Source: Chloroflexota bacterium (GTDB taxonomy: Bacteria > Chloroflexota > FW602-bin22 > JAMCYS01). From it: DNA of 17,859 bases. Both the position numbers and the translations under genes were made by a program. Shown here in pieces: positions 6,960-16,354 of the stretch. How positions within the stretch are numbered: the stretch's first letter is position 1; the number at the start of each line of letters is the position of its first letter. The stretch lies in contig JAJZQK010000011.1 of NCBI GenBank assembly GCA_021847625.1, positions 1 through 17,859 of the forward strand, in the 5' to 3' direction. The notes under the pieces were generated by a model, which saw nothing but the letters and a program-made list of their open reading frames with translations, was not told the DNA's origin and searched no databases.

Positions 6960-8618
6960 CTACTTATCCAGCCACATGTCGCCCACGTAGGGGGCGTTGT
7001 CCATGTCGTACGTCAGGCCCTTGACGTAGCTCCCGCAGGCCCAGACGGAGGGCTGCCCCGCCACGGGGATGGTGAAGCACTCGTCCAGAGCCATCTCCTG
7101 GATCTTGCGGGCGATGGGCAGGCGCTGCTCGCGGTCCAGCGTCGTCAGCAGTTGCTGGCGCAGGCTGTCGTACTCGTCCGACTCGAAGTGGGTCCAACCC
7201 TTGTCCTTCTCGGTGAACCACGACTTGGCGGCCACCAGCGTCGAGGCCGGGTCCAGGTTGGACCGGCTGTAGTTGTGGGCGAGGATGGCGATGTCGCCCT
7301 TCTGGGTGGCCGCGTCGTACTGGGCCACTTCGGCGTCGTTTACCTTGGCGTTGATGCCGATCTTGCGCAGGTCGTCCTGCAGGATCATCGCTAGCTCGCC
7401 ATAGCCGAAGGCCCGCTTGGACGAGGTGAGGATCTCCGTTTCGAAGCCGCCGCCGACCCCGGCTTCCGTCAGGAGCGCCTTCGCCTTGTCCAGATCGTAG
7501 CCGATCTTCCCCTCCAGATCCTTGAAGTAGGCCCAGGACTGGGACGGCCAGATGAGGCACGTCGGCTCGGACAGCCCCTGCAGCACCGTCCGCACGAAGC
7601 GGTTGCGGTCCATGGACCAGGCGATGGCCTGGCGCACCCGCTTATCGGTGAACGGCTCCAACTTCGTATTGATGCCGATGTCGAAGGTGGCGTTGCCCGG
7701 CTGGCCCATGTCGATCAAGAACTTCTTGTCGCTCTTCAGGCGGACGGCGTCCATGTAGCTGATGCGGAAGGCGACGTCGATGGCGCCGGACTCCACATTG
7801 ATGGAGAGGGCGGCCGTGTCGGGGATGATGCGGCTCACGTAGCGGTCCAGGTAGGGCTTGCCCTTGTCCCAGTAGTCCTGGAAGGCCACGAACTCGATGC
7901 GGTCGTTCGGGATGTACTTGTCGAGCTTGAAGGGGCCGGTGCCGTTGCCCATCTTGGCACTGTCGGTGATCGTCTCCTTGTCGATGACGTGCAGCGAGTC
8001 GATGAGGTCGTAGATGCCGGCGTTCGGTTTATCCAGGTAGAAGACGGCGACGTACTTGCTGGGGGCCTCCGCCTTCTTCACCATCTGATAGGTCGGCCGG
8101 GCGAGCACCCGTTCGTCGGTGGAGGCGAACTCGATGCTGAACTTGACGTCCTCCGAGGTCATCTCGCGGCCAGAGTGGAACTTGACCCCCTCGCGGAGCT
8201 TGAAGGTGATGGTTTTGCCGTCGGGGGAGATGTCCCACTTCTCGGCCAGCTCCGGCTGGAGGTTCACGTTCATGTCGTAGTGGCCCAGCGAGTTGTACAT
8301 GGCGCGGCGGATGCGGTACCAGCGCCGCTCGTAGGGGTTGAACGTAACAAAGGCATCCGTCTGGGCGATCGTGAGCGTCCCGCCCTTCTTGGGCCCGGCG
8401 GCCTGGGTGGGGGCGGCCGCAGGGGCCTGGGTCGGCGCCGCGGTAGCCTGTGGTTGGGCCGCCGGCTTCGCGGACGTGGGCTGGGCGGCGGGGGCCTGCG
8501 TGGGCGCGGACGGCGCGGCCGGGCTGCAGGCCTGCAAGAGGCCGATGCCCGCCGTGGCCAGGCCCAGTTTCAGGAAGTCGCGACGTTTGACGTATCGCTC
8601 GATCCTATTACCGTTCAT
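6960..8618 (-). CDS. Family-5 ABC substrate-binding lipoprotein (SBP2)
   Basis: Second paralogue of the peptide/opine-type receptor, 552 residues. It has a Tat-like motif (KRRDFLKLG, 11-19), lipobox LQAC with Cys31, and an Ala/Pro/Gln/Thr tether to about 76. The SBP_bac_5 signature AEKWDISPDGK to HSGREMTSEDVK lies at about 125-159. The C-terminus ends in WLDK, as in the other two copies. The ATG at 8618 follows AGGAGGAGG about ten bases upstream; the frame is open for another 120 codons upstream but that part is leader. The tether is about 10 residues shorter than in SBP1 and SBP3. Strong promoter at 8860-8888. It heads a likely two-gene unit with the enolase-type gene, which makes it the best candidate for bringing in that enzyme's substrate or a conjugate of it (inference). 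Confidence 0.93.
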   Translation of the reverse strand: MNGNRIERYVKRRDFLKLGLATAGIGLLQACSPAAPSAPTQAPAAQPTSAKPAAQPQATAAPTQAPAAAPTQAAGPKKGGTLTIAQTDAFVTFNPYERRWYRIRRAMYNSLGHYDMNVNLQPELAEKWDISPDGKTITFKLREGVKFHSGREMTSEDVKFSIEFASTDERVLARPTYQMVKKAEAPSKYVAVFYLDKPNAGIYDLIDSLHVIDKETITDSAKMGNGTGPFKLDKYIPNDRIEFVAFQDYWDKGKPYLDRYVSRIIPDTAALSINVESGAIDVAFRISYMDAVRLKSDKKFLIDMGQPGNATFDIGINTKLEPFTDKRVRQAIAWSMDRNRFVRTVLQGLSEPTCLIWPSQSWAYFKDLEGKIGYDLDKAKALLTEAGVGGGFETEILTSSKRAFGYGELAMILQDDLRKIGINAKVNDAEVAQYDAATQKGDIAILAHNYSRSNLDPASTLVAAKSWFTEKDKGWTHFESDEYDSLRQQLLTTLDREQRLPIARKIQEMALDECFTIPVAGQPSVWACGSYVKGLTYDMDNAPYVGDMWLDK

Positions 8619-8859
8619 TGCGCTTCTTTCCTCCTCCTGTGGCGCCGGCCCTGGGGCCGGTCGCGGTGCGCGCCTGGTTTCGGGATTAAGCAAAAATCGG
8701 CCATCTGCCGATGGTCGACTCAAGTCATCGATGTGATGTTCTCCATAGCGGGCGTCCGTCCCATCCCAGTGTTTCTTATCCTCAGCCCGGGCACATACAC
8801 CGGTCGTCCGCGAAGCCAGTACGCAGAGAAGCCGAGGATACAAGAACTCAGCCGCCCCA
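8619..8859 (-). promoter_or_regulatory. Structured leader of SBP2 with intrinsic-terminator-like hairpin
   Basis: About 235 nt from the predicted start (near 8853) to the ATG. On the RNA, a bulged stem of about 12 bp forms from GUUCUU..AUCCUC (around 8835-8850) and GAGGAUAAGAAAC (around 8770-8785). It encloses a GUACUGG/CCGGUGU stem-loop. Downstream at 8695-8720 a hairpin of ten pairs in eleven (loop GGCA) runs into five U residues, the classic intrinsic terminator form. This upstream-domain-plus-terminator order is what riboswitches and attenuators look like. I do not recognise a known riboswitch class. Confidence 0.5.
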
Positions 8860-8888
8860 ATCTTAAGGTGCGGGCGGACGTGTGTCAA
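8860..8888 (-). promoter_or_regulatory. Sigma70-type promoter of SBP2
   Basis: Minus strand: -35 TTGACA (8883-8888), 17-bp spacer, -10 TAAGAT (8860-8865). It lies about 110 bp downstream of the protease stop codon. Confidence 0.7.
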
Positions 8889-8933
8889 GCGCATAGCGAA
8901 CCGTGCTATCGCCTGCCGGTTTGGAGACAGCAA

Positions 8934-8961
8934 GGGGAGCTGCCGATTAGGGCAGCCCCCC
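8934..8961. terminator. Hairpin after the serine protease gene
   Basis: GGGGAGCTGCC (8934-8944) pairs with GGCAGCCCCCC (8951-8961), an 11-bp stem with a single A/C mismatch (G-U wobble on the minus-strand RNA) and a six-base loop. It is 39 bp past the protease stop codon. There is no strong T-run, so it may be a weak or factor-assisted terminator separating the protease from the SBP2 promoter. Confidence 0.45.
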
Positions 8962-8999
8962 GTCTTTGTGGCGGGCAACCTTACGACCGGTCGTTAGTG

Positions 9000-9815
9000 T
9001 CAGTCGAGGAACGAGTTGATGAACTCGAGCTCAGCGGCGGTGTCGACGCGGTTGTTGTAGGAGACGCCCGCGCAGTTGCCGTTGCTGCCGAAGGAGGTGA
9101 CGGCGAGGATGGTACTGGTGTCTTCTAGGAAGGTCGGCCCACCGGAATCGCCAAAGCAGGTGCCGCCCTTGCCCTGCGCCGGGTTCCCGCTCACCTTGAT
9201 GAAGTCGTCGCTAAGCACGTCCTTGCTCTGGACCAGGTTGGCGGGGGCATAGTAGCGGTCGCGCCCGGTCCACTGATGTGGCGGAATACCCCGAGTCTGC
9301 TCCTGCCCGCCGTAGCCGACCAAGGTGACCTCGGTGTTCATCTTCAGGGTGTCCACCAGGTTTTCACTCGGCAGGACGCCGTAGCTCTTGTCGGTAACCT
9401 CTCTGCTGAGGACGACAATGCCGACGTCGTGGGTGTCGAACCCGGGCAGGCCCGGGGCGCAGCCGATGCAGAAGTCGGGGTCGGTATGGACCGAGGCTGT
9501 CTCGATGGCCGTACCGCCACCATATGGATAGTGGCCGTCGTTGATTGTGGGCTCGAACCAGACTCGGGCGGCCTCAGCGCCGTCCGTGCAGTGGCCGGCC
9601 GTGAGGACTACCGTGTCCGAGATGAGGGTGCCGCTGCAGCGGCAGGCCGGCTGTACCGTGCCTTCTATCTCGGCGTCGAACACTATCATTGCCACGTAGG
9701 GGTGGTTGTTACCATCCGGCTGGCCATACGTGATGGCGTAGCCGATGCCTACCGAGCCCAGCGCGAGAACCAGCGCCAGGGCCAGAACAAGGACCAAACG
9801 CTTCTTGCCTTTCAT
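9000..9815 (-). CDS. Secreted chymotrypsin-fold (S1 family) serine protease
   Basis: Extracellular endopeptidase of 271 residues. A signal peptide (basic MKGKKR plus hydrophobic core) ends near GYA at 25-27. The mature part shows His75 (TAGHC), Asp130 (HDVGIVVL) and Ser224 (GDSGGP), the full catalytic triad. Cys60-Cys76 and Cys220-Cys248 match conserved S1 disulfides; Cys116 and Cys119 form an extra CIGC. The S1-pocket position six before the serine is Gly218, not Asp, so trypsin-like Arg/Lys specificity is unlikely. The ATG at 9815 has AAGGAGAG ten bases upstream. Upstream codons in the same frame are an out-of-frame reading of the SBP3 gene. No consensus promoter is seen in 9816-10042, so it may be transcribed from SBP3. 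Its place among peptide-type receptors suggests substrate release for uptake. Confidence 0.93.
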   Translation of the reverse strand: MKGKKRLVLVLALALVLALGSVGIGYAITYGQPDGNNHPYVAMIVFDAEIEGTVQPACRCSGTLISDTVVLTAGHCTDGAEAARVWFEPTINDGHYPYGGGTAIETASVHTDPDFCIGCAPGLPGFDTHDVGIVVLSREVTDKSYGVLPSENLVDTLKMNTEVTLVGYGGQEQTRGIPPHQWTGRDRYYAPANLVQSKDVLSDDFIKVSGNPAQGKGGTCFGDSGGPTFLEDTSTILAVTSFGSNGNCAGVSYNNRVDTAAELEFINSFLD

Positions 9816-9947
9816 CTGCGCTCTCTCCTTCTTGGAAGTTTGATCGGGTGAGGAACATCGTCTCGCCGGCCACGGGGCTGCCTCCGCTCCCTTGAGTTGC
9901 TTAGCGATAGGAGCCGCACTTCTCGTGCCAGCAAGATACTGCCGACG

Positions 9948-9982
9948 CGGGCAGCGCCCGGCCGTCGGCCGCGCGTTGCCCG
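9948..9982. repeat. 35-bp imperfect palindrome between SBP3 and protease
   Basis: Two 17-base arms match at 15 positions around one central base (9965), with CGGGCA and GGCCG segments at the outside and inside. There is no T-run on either side, so it is either a REP-like element or an intercistronic mRNA-stabilising hairpin. The remaining 227 bp of this gap show no other gene or consensus promoter. Confidence 0.5.
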
Positions 9983-10042
9983 TGCCGTTCCATGGACATT
10001 GTGAGCCCTTGTCCGGTTCCTCCTCTTCGCCGCTAAGGTGCC

Positions 10043-11746
10043 CTACTTGTCGAGCCAGATGTCGGACAGGTAGGGCGAGTTGTCCATGTTGTAGCCGAAG
10101 CCCTTCACGTAGCTGGCGTAGGCCCAAGCCCGCTGGTTGGGGGCGACAGGATTCGTGAAGCACTGATCGAGGGCAAACTCCTGCAGTTGCCGGCAGAGCG
10201 TCTTGCGCTTCGCCTGGTCCAGCGTGGATTGCAAGTCTATTCGCATTTGGTCGTACTCCGGCGAGTTGAGGCGAATCCAGCCGCCCTCCTTGTCGTTGTA
10301 CCAGGCCTTGGCGCCGGTGAGAGTGGTGCCGGGGTCGCGGTTCAGCCGTCCGTAGGTGTGCACCAGCAGCTGGACGTCCTTGGCGTTGGCCCTGGCGTTG
10401 TACTGGGCGGGGTCGACGTCGGCCACCTTGGCGTTGACGCCGATCTTCTTGAGGTCGGCCTGGACGATCTGGGCGAGGTCGCCGTAGCCGAAGGCTTGCT
10501 TCGAAGAGGTGAGCAGCTCCGTCTCGAAGCCCCCGCCGAGGCCCGCTTCCGTGAGGAGGGCCTTGGCCTTGTCGAGGTCGTAGCCGACCTTCCCCTCCAG
10601 GTCCGCGAAGTAGGCCCATGAGTGCTTCGGCCAGATCAGACAGGTCGGCTCCACGAGCCCCTGCAGCGTCGTTTTGCAGAAGCGCGCGCGGTCGATGGAC
10701 CAGGCGACCGCCTGGCGCACCCGCTTGTCCGTGAAGGGCTCGGCCTGGGTGTTGATCTCGACAGTGAACATGATCGCGCCCGGCGCCCCCAGGTCGGCCA
10801 GGAACTTGCCGCCCGAGGTATCGCGCAGCCGCACCAGGTCCATGTAGGTTGGCTGCCAGATGCAGTCGACGGCGCCGGATTCCAGGTTGATCGCGAGGGC
10901 CGCGACGTCGGGTATCTGGCGCAGGACGAACTTGTCGAGGTACGGCTTGCCCTTTTCCCAGTAGTCCGCGAAGGCCGTCATCTCCGCCCGATCGTTCGGC
11001 AGGTAATTCGCGAGCTTGAAGGGCCCGGTGCCGATCCCCGTCTTATTGCGGTCAGCCCAGGTCTCCTTGTCCACGATGTAGATCGTATCCAGGAGGTCGA
11101 ACACGCCGGGGTTGACAGTGTCGAACTTCAGAACGGCGGTGTACTTGTCCGGCGTCTCCACGCCCTTGATCGTCTTGTAGAGCGTGCGCATGGTGGAGTT
11201 CTCGTCTTCCTGGCAGGCCGTGATGGAGAACTTCACGTCGTCGGAGGTGAACTCGCGCCCGCTGTGGAACTTCACCCCCTGCCGCAGGTTCATGGTCATC
11301 GTCTTGCCGTCGGCCGAGAAGGCCCATTTCTCCGCCAGCTCGGGTTGGGGGGTGAGCTGCGCGTCGTAGCGGGCAAGGGTGTTGTAGAGGGCTCGCATGT
11401 AGACGTAGTGTCCGGGGATCAACTGGTACGGGTCGAACTGTTGGATGGGGGCGGTGACCGCCACGGTGAACGTGCCCCCCTTCTTGGGCCCGGCGGGCTT
11501 GGTGGGGACGGCCGTGGGCGCCTGCGTGGGGACGGCCGTCGCCGCCGCCGTCGGCAGTTGGGGCACCTGCGGCACCTGAGCGGCCGGCTTCACCGGCGTA
11601 GGCTGGGCCGCGGGGGCCTGGGTGGGTGCGGGTGTGGGCGGTGCGGCTGGGCTGCAGGCCTGCAAGAGGCCGATACCCGCCGTCGCCGCGCTGAGTCGCA
11701 AAAAGTCTCGCCGCCTGATGGTCCGCTTGCTCGAGGAGTCCTCCAT
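10043..11746 (-). CDS. Family-5 ABC substrate-binding lipoprotein (SBP3)
   Basis: Third paralogue, 567 residues. Tat motif RRRDFLRLS (11-19), lipobox LQAC with Cys31, and the longest Pro/Ala/Thr/Gln tether (to about 88). The binding fold carries the [12 protein letters not shown] to [12 protein letters not shown] signature at about 137-171. The first ten residues ([10 protein letters not shown]) differ from SBP1 and SBP2, and so does the upstream leader, although the body is clearly homologous. The tether and WPKHSWAYF region are closer to SBP1 than to SBP2. The ATG follows AAGGAGG with an 11-base spacing. Own promoter 315 bp upstream. The nearest downstream gene is the serine protease, 227 bp away. 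Ligand unknown. Confidence 0.93.
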   Translation of the reverse strand: MEDSSSKRTIRRRDFLRLSAATAGIGLLQACSPAAPPTPAPTQAPAAQPTPVKPAAQVPQVPQLPTAAATAVPTQAPTAVPTKPAGPKKGGTFTVAVTAPIQQFDPYQLIPGHYVYMRALYNTLARYDAQLTPQPELAEKWAFSADGKTMTMNLRQGVKFHSGREFTSDDVKFSITACQEDENSTMRTLYKTIKGVETPDKYTAVLKFDTVNPGVFDLLDTIYIVDKETWADRNKTGIGTGPFKLANYLPNDRAEMTAFADYWEKGKPYLDKFVLRQIPDVAALAINLESGAVDCIWQPTYMDLVRLRDTSGGKFLADLGAPGAIMFTVEINTQAEPFTDKRVRQAVAWSIDRARFCKTTLQGLVEPTCLIWPKHSWAYFADLEGKVGYDLDKAKALLTEAGLGGGFETELLTSSKQAFGYGDLAQIVQADLKKIGVNAKVADVDPAQYNARANAKDVQLLVHTYGRLNRDPGTTLTGAKAWYNDKEGGWIRLNSPEYDQMRIDLQSTLDQAKRKTLCRQLQEFALDQCFTNPVAPNQRAWAYASYVKGFGYNMDNSPYLSDIWLDK

Positions 11747-12064
11747 GGTGCTAATTGCCTCCTTCCCAATTCTCGGCGTCCGTGGTCGAGTGAACAGCGC
11801 CTGGCTTCCGAGGAAAGCAGATAACCGACCGCTGATTGAGATCAGGATTGCAGAATAGGGCTGAGAATCGCCTTAGGAATCGTCGGCGAGGGGCGGCGGG
11901 ATGCTAATCTGGTGGTATCTCCTTGGCAAGCGGTTAGGCGGAAGATCCAGTAGCCGTCGCACTTGCCCGTTGGGCATCACCTACCTTCTGGGTGGCGATC
12001 CGCTCGCATGCGTTGCACTCTGCCACTGGGCAAACGCCCACTTGCCCGCCTTGGGGGTGACTTC
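11747..12064 (-). promoter_or_regulatory. Long leader of SBP3
   Basis: Predicted 5' untranslated region of about 310 nt. The minus-strand RNA holds GGGCAA...TTGCCC and GCCC-AAC-GGGC hairpins. A repeated CGGGCAAGTG appears at 11960-11969 and 12039-12048 (given as plus coordinates), and a CUGAU/AUCAG hairpin lies nearer the gene. No terminator-like hairpin of the SBP1/SBP2 kind is seen. A 102-codon open frame on this strand (11977-12285) crosses the promoter and is not supported. Confidence 0.4.
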
Positions 12065-12093
12065 ATCATAGCACTGGGCCGGTCGCCTGTCAA
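12065..12093 (-). promoter_or_regulatory. Sigma70-type extended -10 promoter of SBP3
   Basis: Minus strand: -35 TTGACA (12088-12093), 17-bp spacer, -10 TATGAT (12065-12070) preceded by TGC, an extended -10. The best-matching promoter in the window. Predicted start near 12058. Confidence 0.78.
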
Positions 12094-12255
12094 TTGAACC
12101 GGCGTTTGTAGGTGACGTGCCGGCCGCCGGACGCCAGTAGAGGAAGGGTCGCCTATGATAGCGGCCTCGGCGATGGTCGGCGAGTCGGCGAACCCGCCCG
12201 GGGAAGGCCCAACGGTGTGGCGGTTAGGATGCTTGCCACCTACACCGCCGATTCT

Positions 12256-12283
12256 TTGACTTTCCTTAGGCCTAGCGTATAAC
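12256..12283 (+). promoter_or_regulatory. Promoter of the DUF4389 gene
   Basis: TTGACT (12256-12261), 16-bp spacer, TATAAC (12278-12283, five of six consensus). Predicted start near 12290, about 52 bases before the GTG. The 160 bp between this and the divergent SBP3 promoter is GC-rich with no gene seen; an imperfect hairpin with CGGTGT/ACACCG ends lies near 12213-12248. Confidence 0.6.
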
Positions 12284-12341
12284 ATGGGTAGGGACTCAAA
12301 CAGATCATCTGGAGAGGAACTCTAAGAAGGAGGGAGTTGGC

Positions 12342-12946
12342 GTGGCACAGATTGGTGACCAGTATCCCGTGAACCTGGAGATCGACTATCCGGAAGCCCC
12401 CGATAGGGTTACCACGCTCTTTCGCGTATTCACTGTCATCCCGATCGCGATCATCCTGAGCTTGCTGAACGGCCCGGGTTACCGCACGGAGGATGGAACC
12501 GGCTGGAACGCCGCCTTCGGCGGCGCGGGAGTCCTCTTCGCGGCAGTGGTGTTAATGCTGCTCTTCCGCCAGAAGTATCCGCGTTGGTGGTTCGACTGGA
12601 ACTACAACCTGACCAGGTTCGCTACCAGGGTTGGCGCTTACTTTGCGCTGCTGATGCACGTATACCCTGCAACGGACGAGGACCAGACGGTTCACCTGGA
12701 TATCCCTTATCCCAACGCCCCGGTGGACCTGAACCGGTGGCTGCCGCTGATCAAGTGGTTTCTGGCCATCCCCCACTACATCGTGCTGTTCTTCCTGAAC
12801 ATCGCGGCGTTCATCGTGACGATAATCGTCTGGTTTGCCATATTGATCACCGGCCGCTACCCGGAGGATTTCTTTGGCTTCGTGGTGGGGGTGTTCAGAT
12901 GGAACCTGCGAGTGTTCGCCTACGCCTTCCTTCTGACGACGGACCG

Positions 12947-12974
<28 letters not shown>
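12342..12974 (+). CDS. DUF4389 family membrane protein (two repeats)
   Basis: Membrane protein of unknown function, 210 residues. Two diverged copies of the DUF4389 pattern are visible: YPVNLEIDYPEAPDRVTTLFR (8-28) and VHLDIPYPNAPVDLNRWLP (about 117-135). Each precedes hydrophobic helices at about 29-43, 59-76 and 138-171. A final aromatic-rich FFGFVVGVFRWNLRVFAYAFLLTTDRYPPF block is typical of the family's end. The GTG start is preceded by AAGGAGGG with seven bases of spacing. Its own promoter reads away from SBP3. The 3' end overlaps the ftsH coding frame by 28 bp on the opposite strand. No specific role is known for the family. Confidence 0.88.
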
Positions 12975-14782
<1,808 letters not shown>

Positions 14783-14999
14783 GACTACGATCCCACAGCC
14801 ACGACGTCCGGTAGTAAGACAGAGAGCCGCCCATCGACCGATGGACGGCTCAACAGAGCGCTTGTTATCAGTGTCTTCGGCGCACAGCCAACCCCGCCGC
14901 ACCCCACGCCCGCCACCTCAGGCGCCGAACCCCAGCCGCCATCGGTGCATGGTGCCTGGACGCAAGTCCAAGACCGCTGTCCAGGCCCAATCACCTACT
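14783..14999 (-). promoter_or_regulatory. Leader of ftsH with alternative hairpins
   Basis: About 210 nt from the predicted start near 14993 to the ATG. Near the 5' end GCCTGGAC (14954-14961) and GTCCAGGC (14979-14986) form an 8-bp stem. An internal GTCC (14966-14969) can pair instead with the GGAC inside the first arm, so two mutually exclusive hairpins exist. At 14824-14851 lies a 12-bp hairpin (GAGCCG-N-CCATC with GATGG-N-CGGCTC, loop of four; the odd pair is a G-U in RNA). It is strongly similar to the SBP2 leader hairpin and is followed by a pyrimidine-rich UCUGUCUU. Confidence 0.5.
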
Positions 15000-15028
15000 A
15001 TACTATTCCTGACCTGGCCCTATGTCAA
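15000..15028 (-). promoter_or_regulatory. Sigma70-type promoter of ftsH
   Basis: Minus strand: -35 TTGACA (15023-15028), 17-bp spacer, -10 TAGTAT (15000-15005). The -35 overlaps the first codons of the divergent gene if that gene starts at 15022. The -10 and following ten bases closely match the SBP1 promoter. Confidence 0.72.
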
Positions 15029-15807
15029 GGGAATCCGGCCGTCCTAACCAGACGTGCGCGATGCGTGGCCTGCCTGGCTTACATGGCGGTTCCTATACGA
15101 GCTTCGCCTACCTCTTGGAGTGCCTTACACCGGAGGAATATGAAGCACGGAAGCAAGCCGGCACCCTGCCGGGCCAGAGCGGCTCCGGAACGAACGGTAG
15201 CAGTAGTGCGAATGGCACGAACGACGGTTCGTCGGCAAGCGGCATCGTCCGTTCGCTCTCCAACGGCAGCGCTCAACCTTCCCAGCAGAACCTGGCCTTG
15301 GCTGGGGGGTTGGTAGCCGGCGCGGCGATGCTCTCCGCCCTGGGTGGCCATATCGCGGGCGGCTGGGGCATCACCGGGTCGCGGGAACGCTACCGCGCCG
15401 ATTGGCTGCAATGGTACGACGAGAAGATTGCCGACCTGGGCCAGCGGATCGAGACGGCCGAGCAGGAGATGGCGGAGGCCTCGGAGGCCGTCGACGAGGC
15501 GACGGAGAAGTACCGGGACATGCAGCGCATCGCCGAGGCGATCCGCCAGCACCTGGCGCAGACTCAGCAGGCCCTCGCCAACGTCAAGTGGGAGGGCGAC
15601 AAACTCGACTTCGCCGGTTACGCGCGCGGGCTGGCCGCCCTCTCTTTGGCGGCGGTCCTTGGCCAGCAACTGATCCTGATGGTGGGTCCCTATGCGGCCG
15701 CCCAATCGGCCACGGCGGCGGCTCTATTCCCAGCTCGCCTGCACCATTACCATCCCCGGCGCACGTCCGCTACAGGTGGCAGGGCGTGCCTTCGCGCCGC
15801 GCCTTGA
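15022..15807 (+). CDS. Unrecognised coiled-coil membrane protein
   Basis: 261 residues, no family recognised. Visible parts: a short N-region with TPEEYEARKQAG (36-47), a Ser/Gly/Asn/Thr-rich linker (about 50-90) and a hydrophobic segment (90-113). A charged heptad-patterned coiled coil (about 120-195, rich in AEQEMAEASEAVDEATEKY-like repeats) is followed by a second hydrophobic segment (199-229). The last 25 residues (HHYHPRRTS...) look out of frame. The two hydrophobic segments would place the coiled coil on one side of the membrane as a loop. The start is uncertain: ATG 15022 and ATG 15061 both lack a ribosome site, and 15022 overlaps the ftsH promoter. It is the first of four plus-strand genes divergent from ftsH and overlaps the next by 116 bp. 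Confidence 0.65.
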   Translation: MSRESGRPNQTCAMRGLPGLHGGSYTSFAYLLECLTPEEYEARKQAGTLPGQSGSGTNGSSSANGTNDGSSASGIVRSLSNGSAQPSQQNLALAGGLVAGAAMLSALGGHIAGGWGITGSRERYRADWLQWYDEKIADLGQRIETAEQEMAEASEAVDEATEKYRDMQRIAEAIRQHLAQTQQALANVKWEGDKLDFAGYARGLAALSLAAVLGQQLILMVGPYAAAQSATAAALFPARLHHYHPRRTSATGGRACLRAAP

Positions 15808-16348
15808 TCGCTTTTGCCTGAGCGACACCTTCGAGCTGCCTCTCCCCGCCGAGGCACGGAACGAGCCGGAAGCCCGCGACGCGGCAGCGCAGATGCTGGA
15901 ACGCCTCGCCGCCAGCCGGCCGGGTCTGCTGGAATGCCACCTCAGCCAGGCGGTGGGGACGCTGGCGGCCCAGATTGAAGTCACCCTCCACGAGGATGGT
16001 CTTGGCAAACAGGATCTTCTGGTGGCGCTCGAGGAGATCAAGAAGGTCCGTCGTCTGGTGGTCTGGGGCCTGGAGTCATTGGTGGAAGCGGCGGGCACGA
16101 TGTCCGATATCGCGGCGATGATGGAGCAGACGCAGGCCTTCGCGGGTGAGGTGGCGCGGCTCGCAGAGGGACTCCCGGCGGCCGCGGAAGCGGCGCCAGC
16201 GGGCGATGGCCAGGCTGCCAACACGGCGGTGTCCACGGCGACGCTGCAAGCGCCGGGCCCACGGGCCAGCTTCTGCGCGAACTGCGGCAGGGCGTTGTCG
16301 CCGGAGGATCGCTTCTGCACGTACTGCGGCACGCGGGCGGAGCGGTAA
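15692..16348 (+). CDS. Unrecognised protein with C-terminal zinc ribbon
   Basis: 218 residues as an independent frame. The first dozen residues are Arg/Pro-rich and look non-native; convincing protein starts near YSQLACTITIPGARPL (12-27). A beta-type segment, a helical stretch (about 55-165, MLERLAASRPGLLE to AFAGEVARLAEG), an Ala-rich linker and a zinc ribbon (Cys195, Cys198, Cys209, Cys212; CANCG and CTYCG) follow. Either it is translated from ATG 15692 (GGTGGG lies a few bases upstream), coupled to the previous gene, or it is the continuation of that gene after a +1 frame change near the GGCGGCGGC run at about 15714-15722. Similar CxxC/CxxC ribbons usually mediate protein contacts in small membrane-associated proteins. 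No specific function assigned. Confidence 0.65.
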   Translation: MRPPNRPRRRLYSQLACTITIPGARPLQVAGRAFAPRLDRFCLSDTFELPLPAEARNEPEARDAAAQMLERLAASRPGLLECHLSQAVGTLAAQIEVTLHEDGLGKQDLLVALEEIKKVRRLVVWGLESLVEAAGTMSDIAAMMEQTQAFAGEVARLAEGLPAAAEAAPAGDGQAANTAVSTATLQAPGPRASFCANCGRALSPEDRFCTYCGTRAER

Positions 16349-16354
16349 GGCGCG

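Noticed and set aside
5428..6990. 520-codon plus-strand open frame opposite the enolase-type gene
   Set aside because: Shadow frame; composition is Val/Gly/Asp/His-rich with no domain, and the opposite strand encodes a clear enzyme with ribosome site.
7989..9128. 379-codon plus-strand open frame opposite SBP2 and its promoter
   Set aside because: Shadow of SBP2 that runs on through its leader and into the protease 3' end; no recognisable domain.
9816..10619. N-terminal extension of the protease frame
   Set aside because: It is SBP3 DNA read in the wrong frame; the protease has its own ribosome site and signal peptide at 9815.
11977..12285. 102-codon minus-strand frame
   Set aside because: It crosses the SBP3 promoter and has no ribosome site or recognisable domain.
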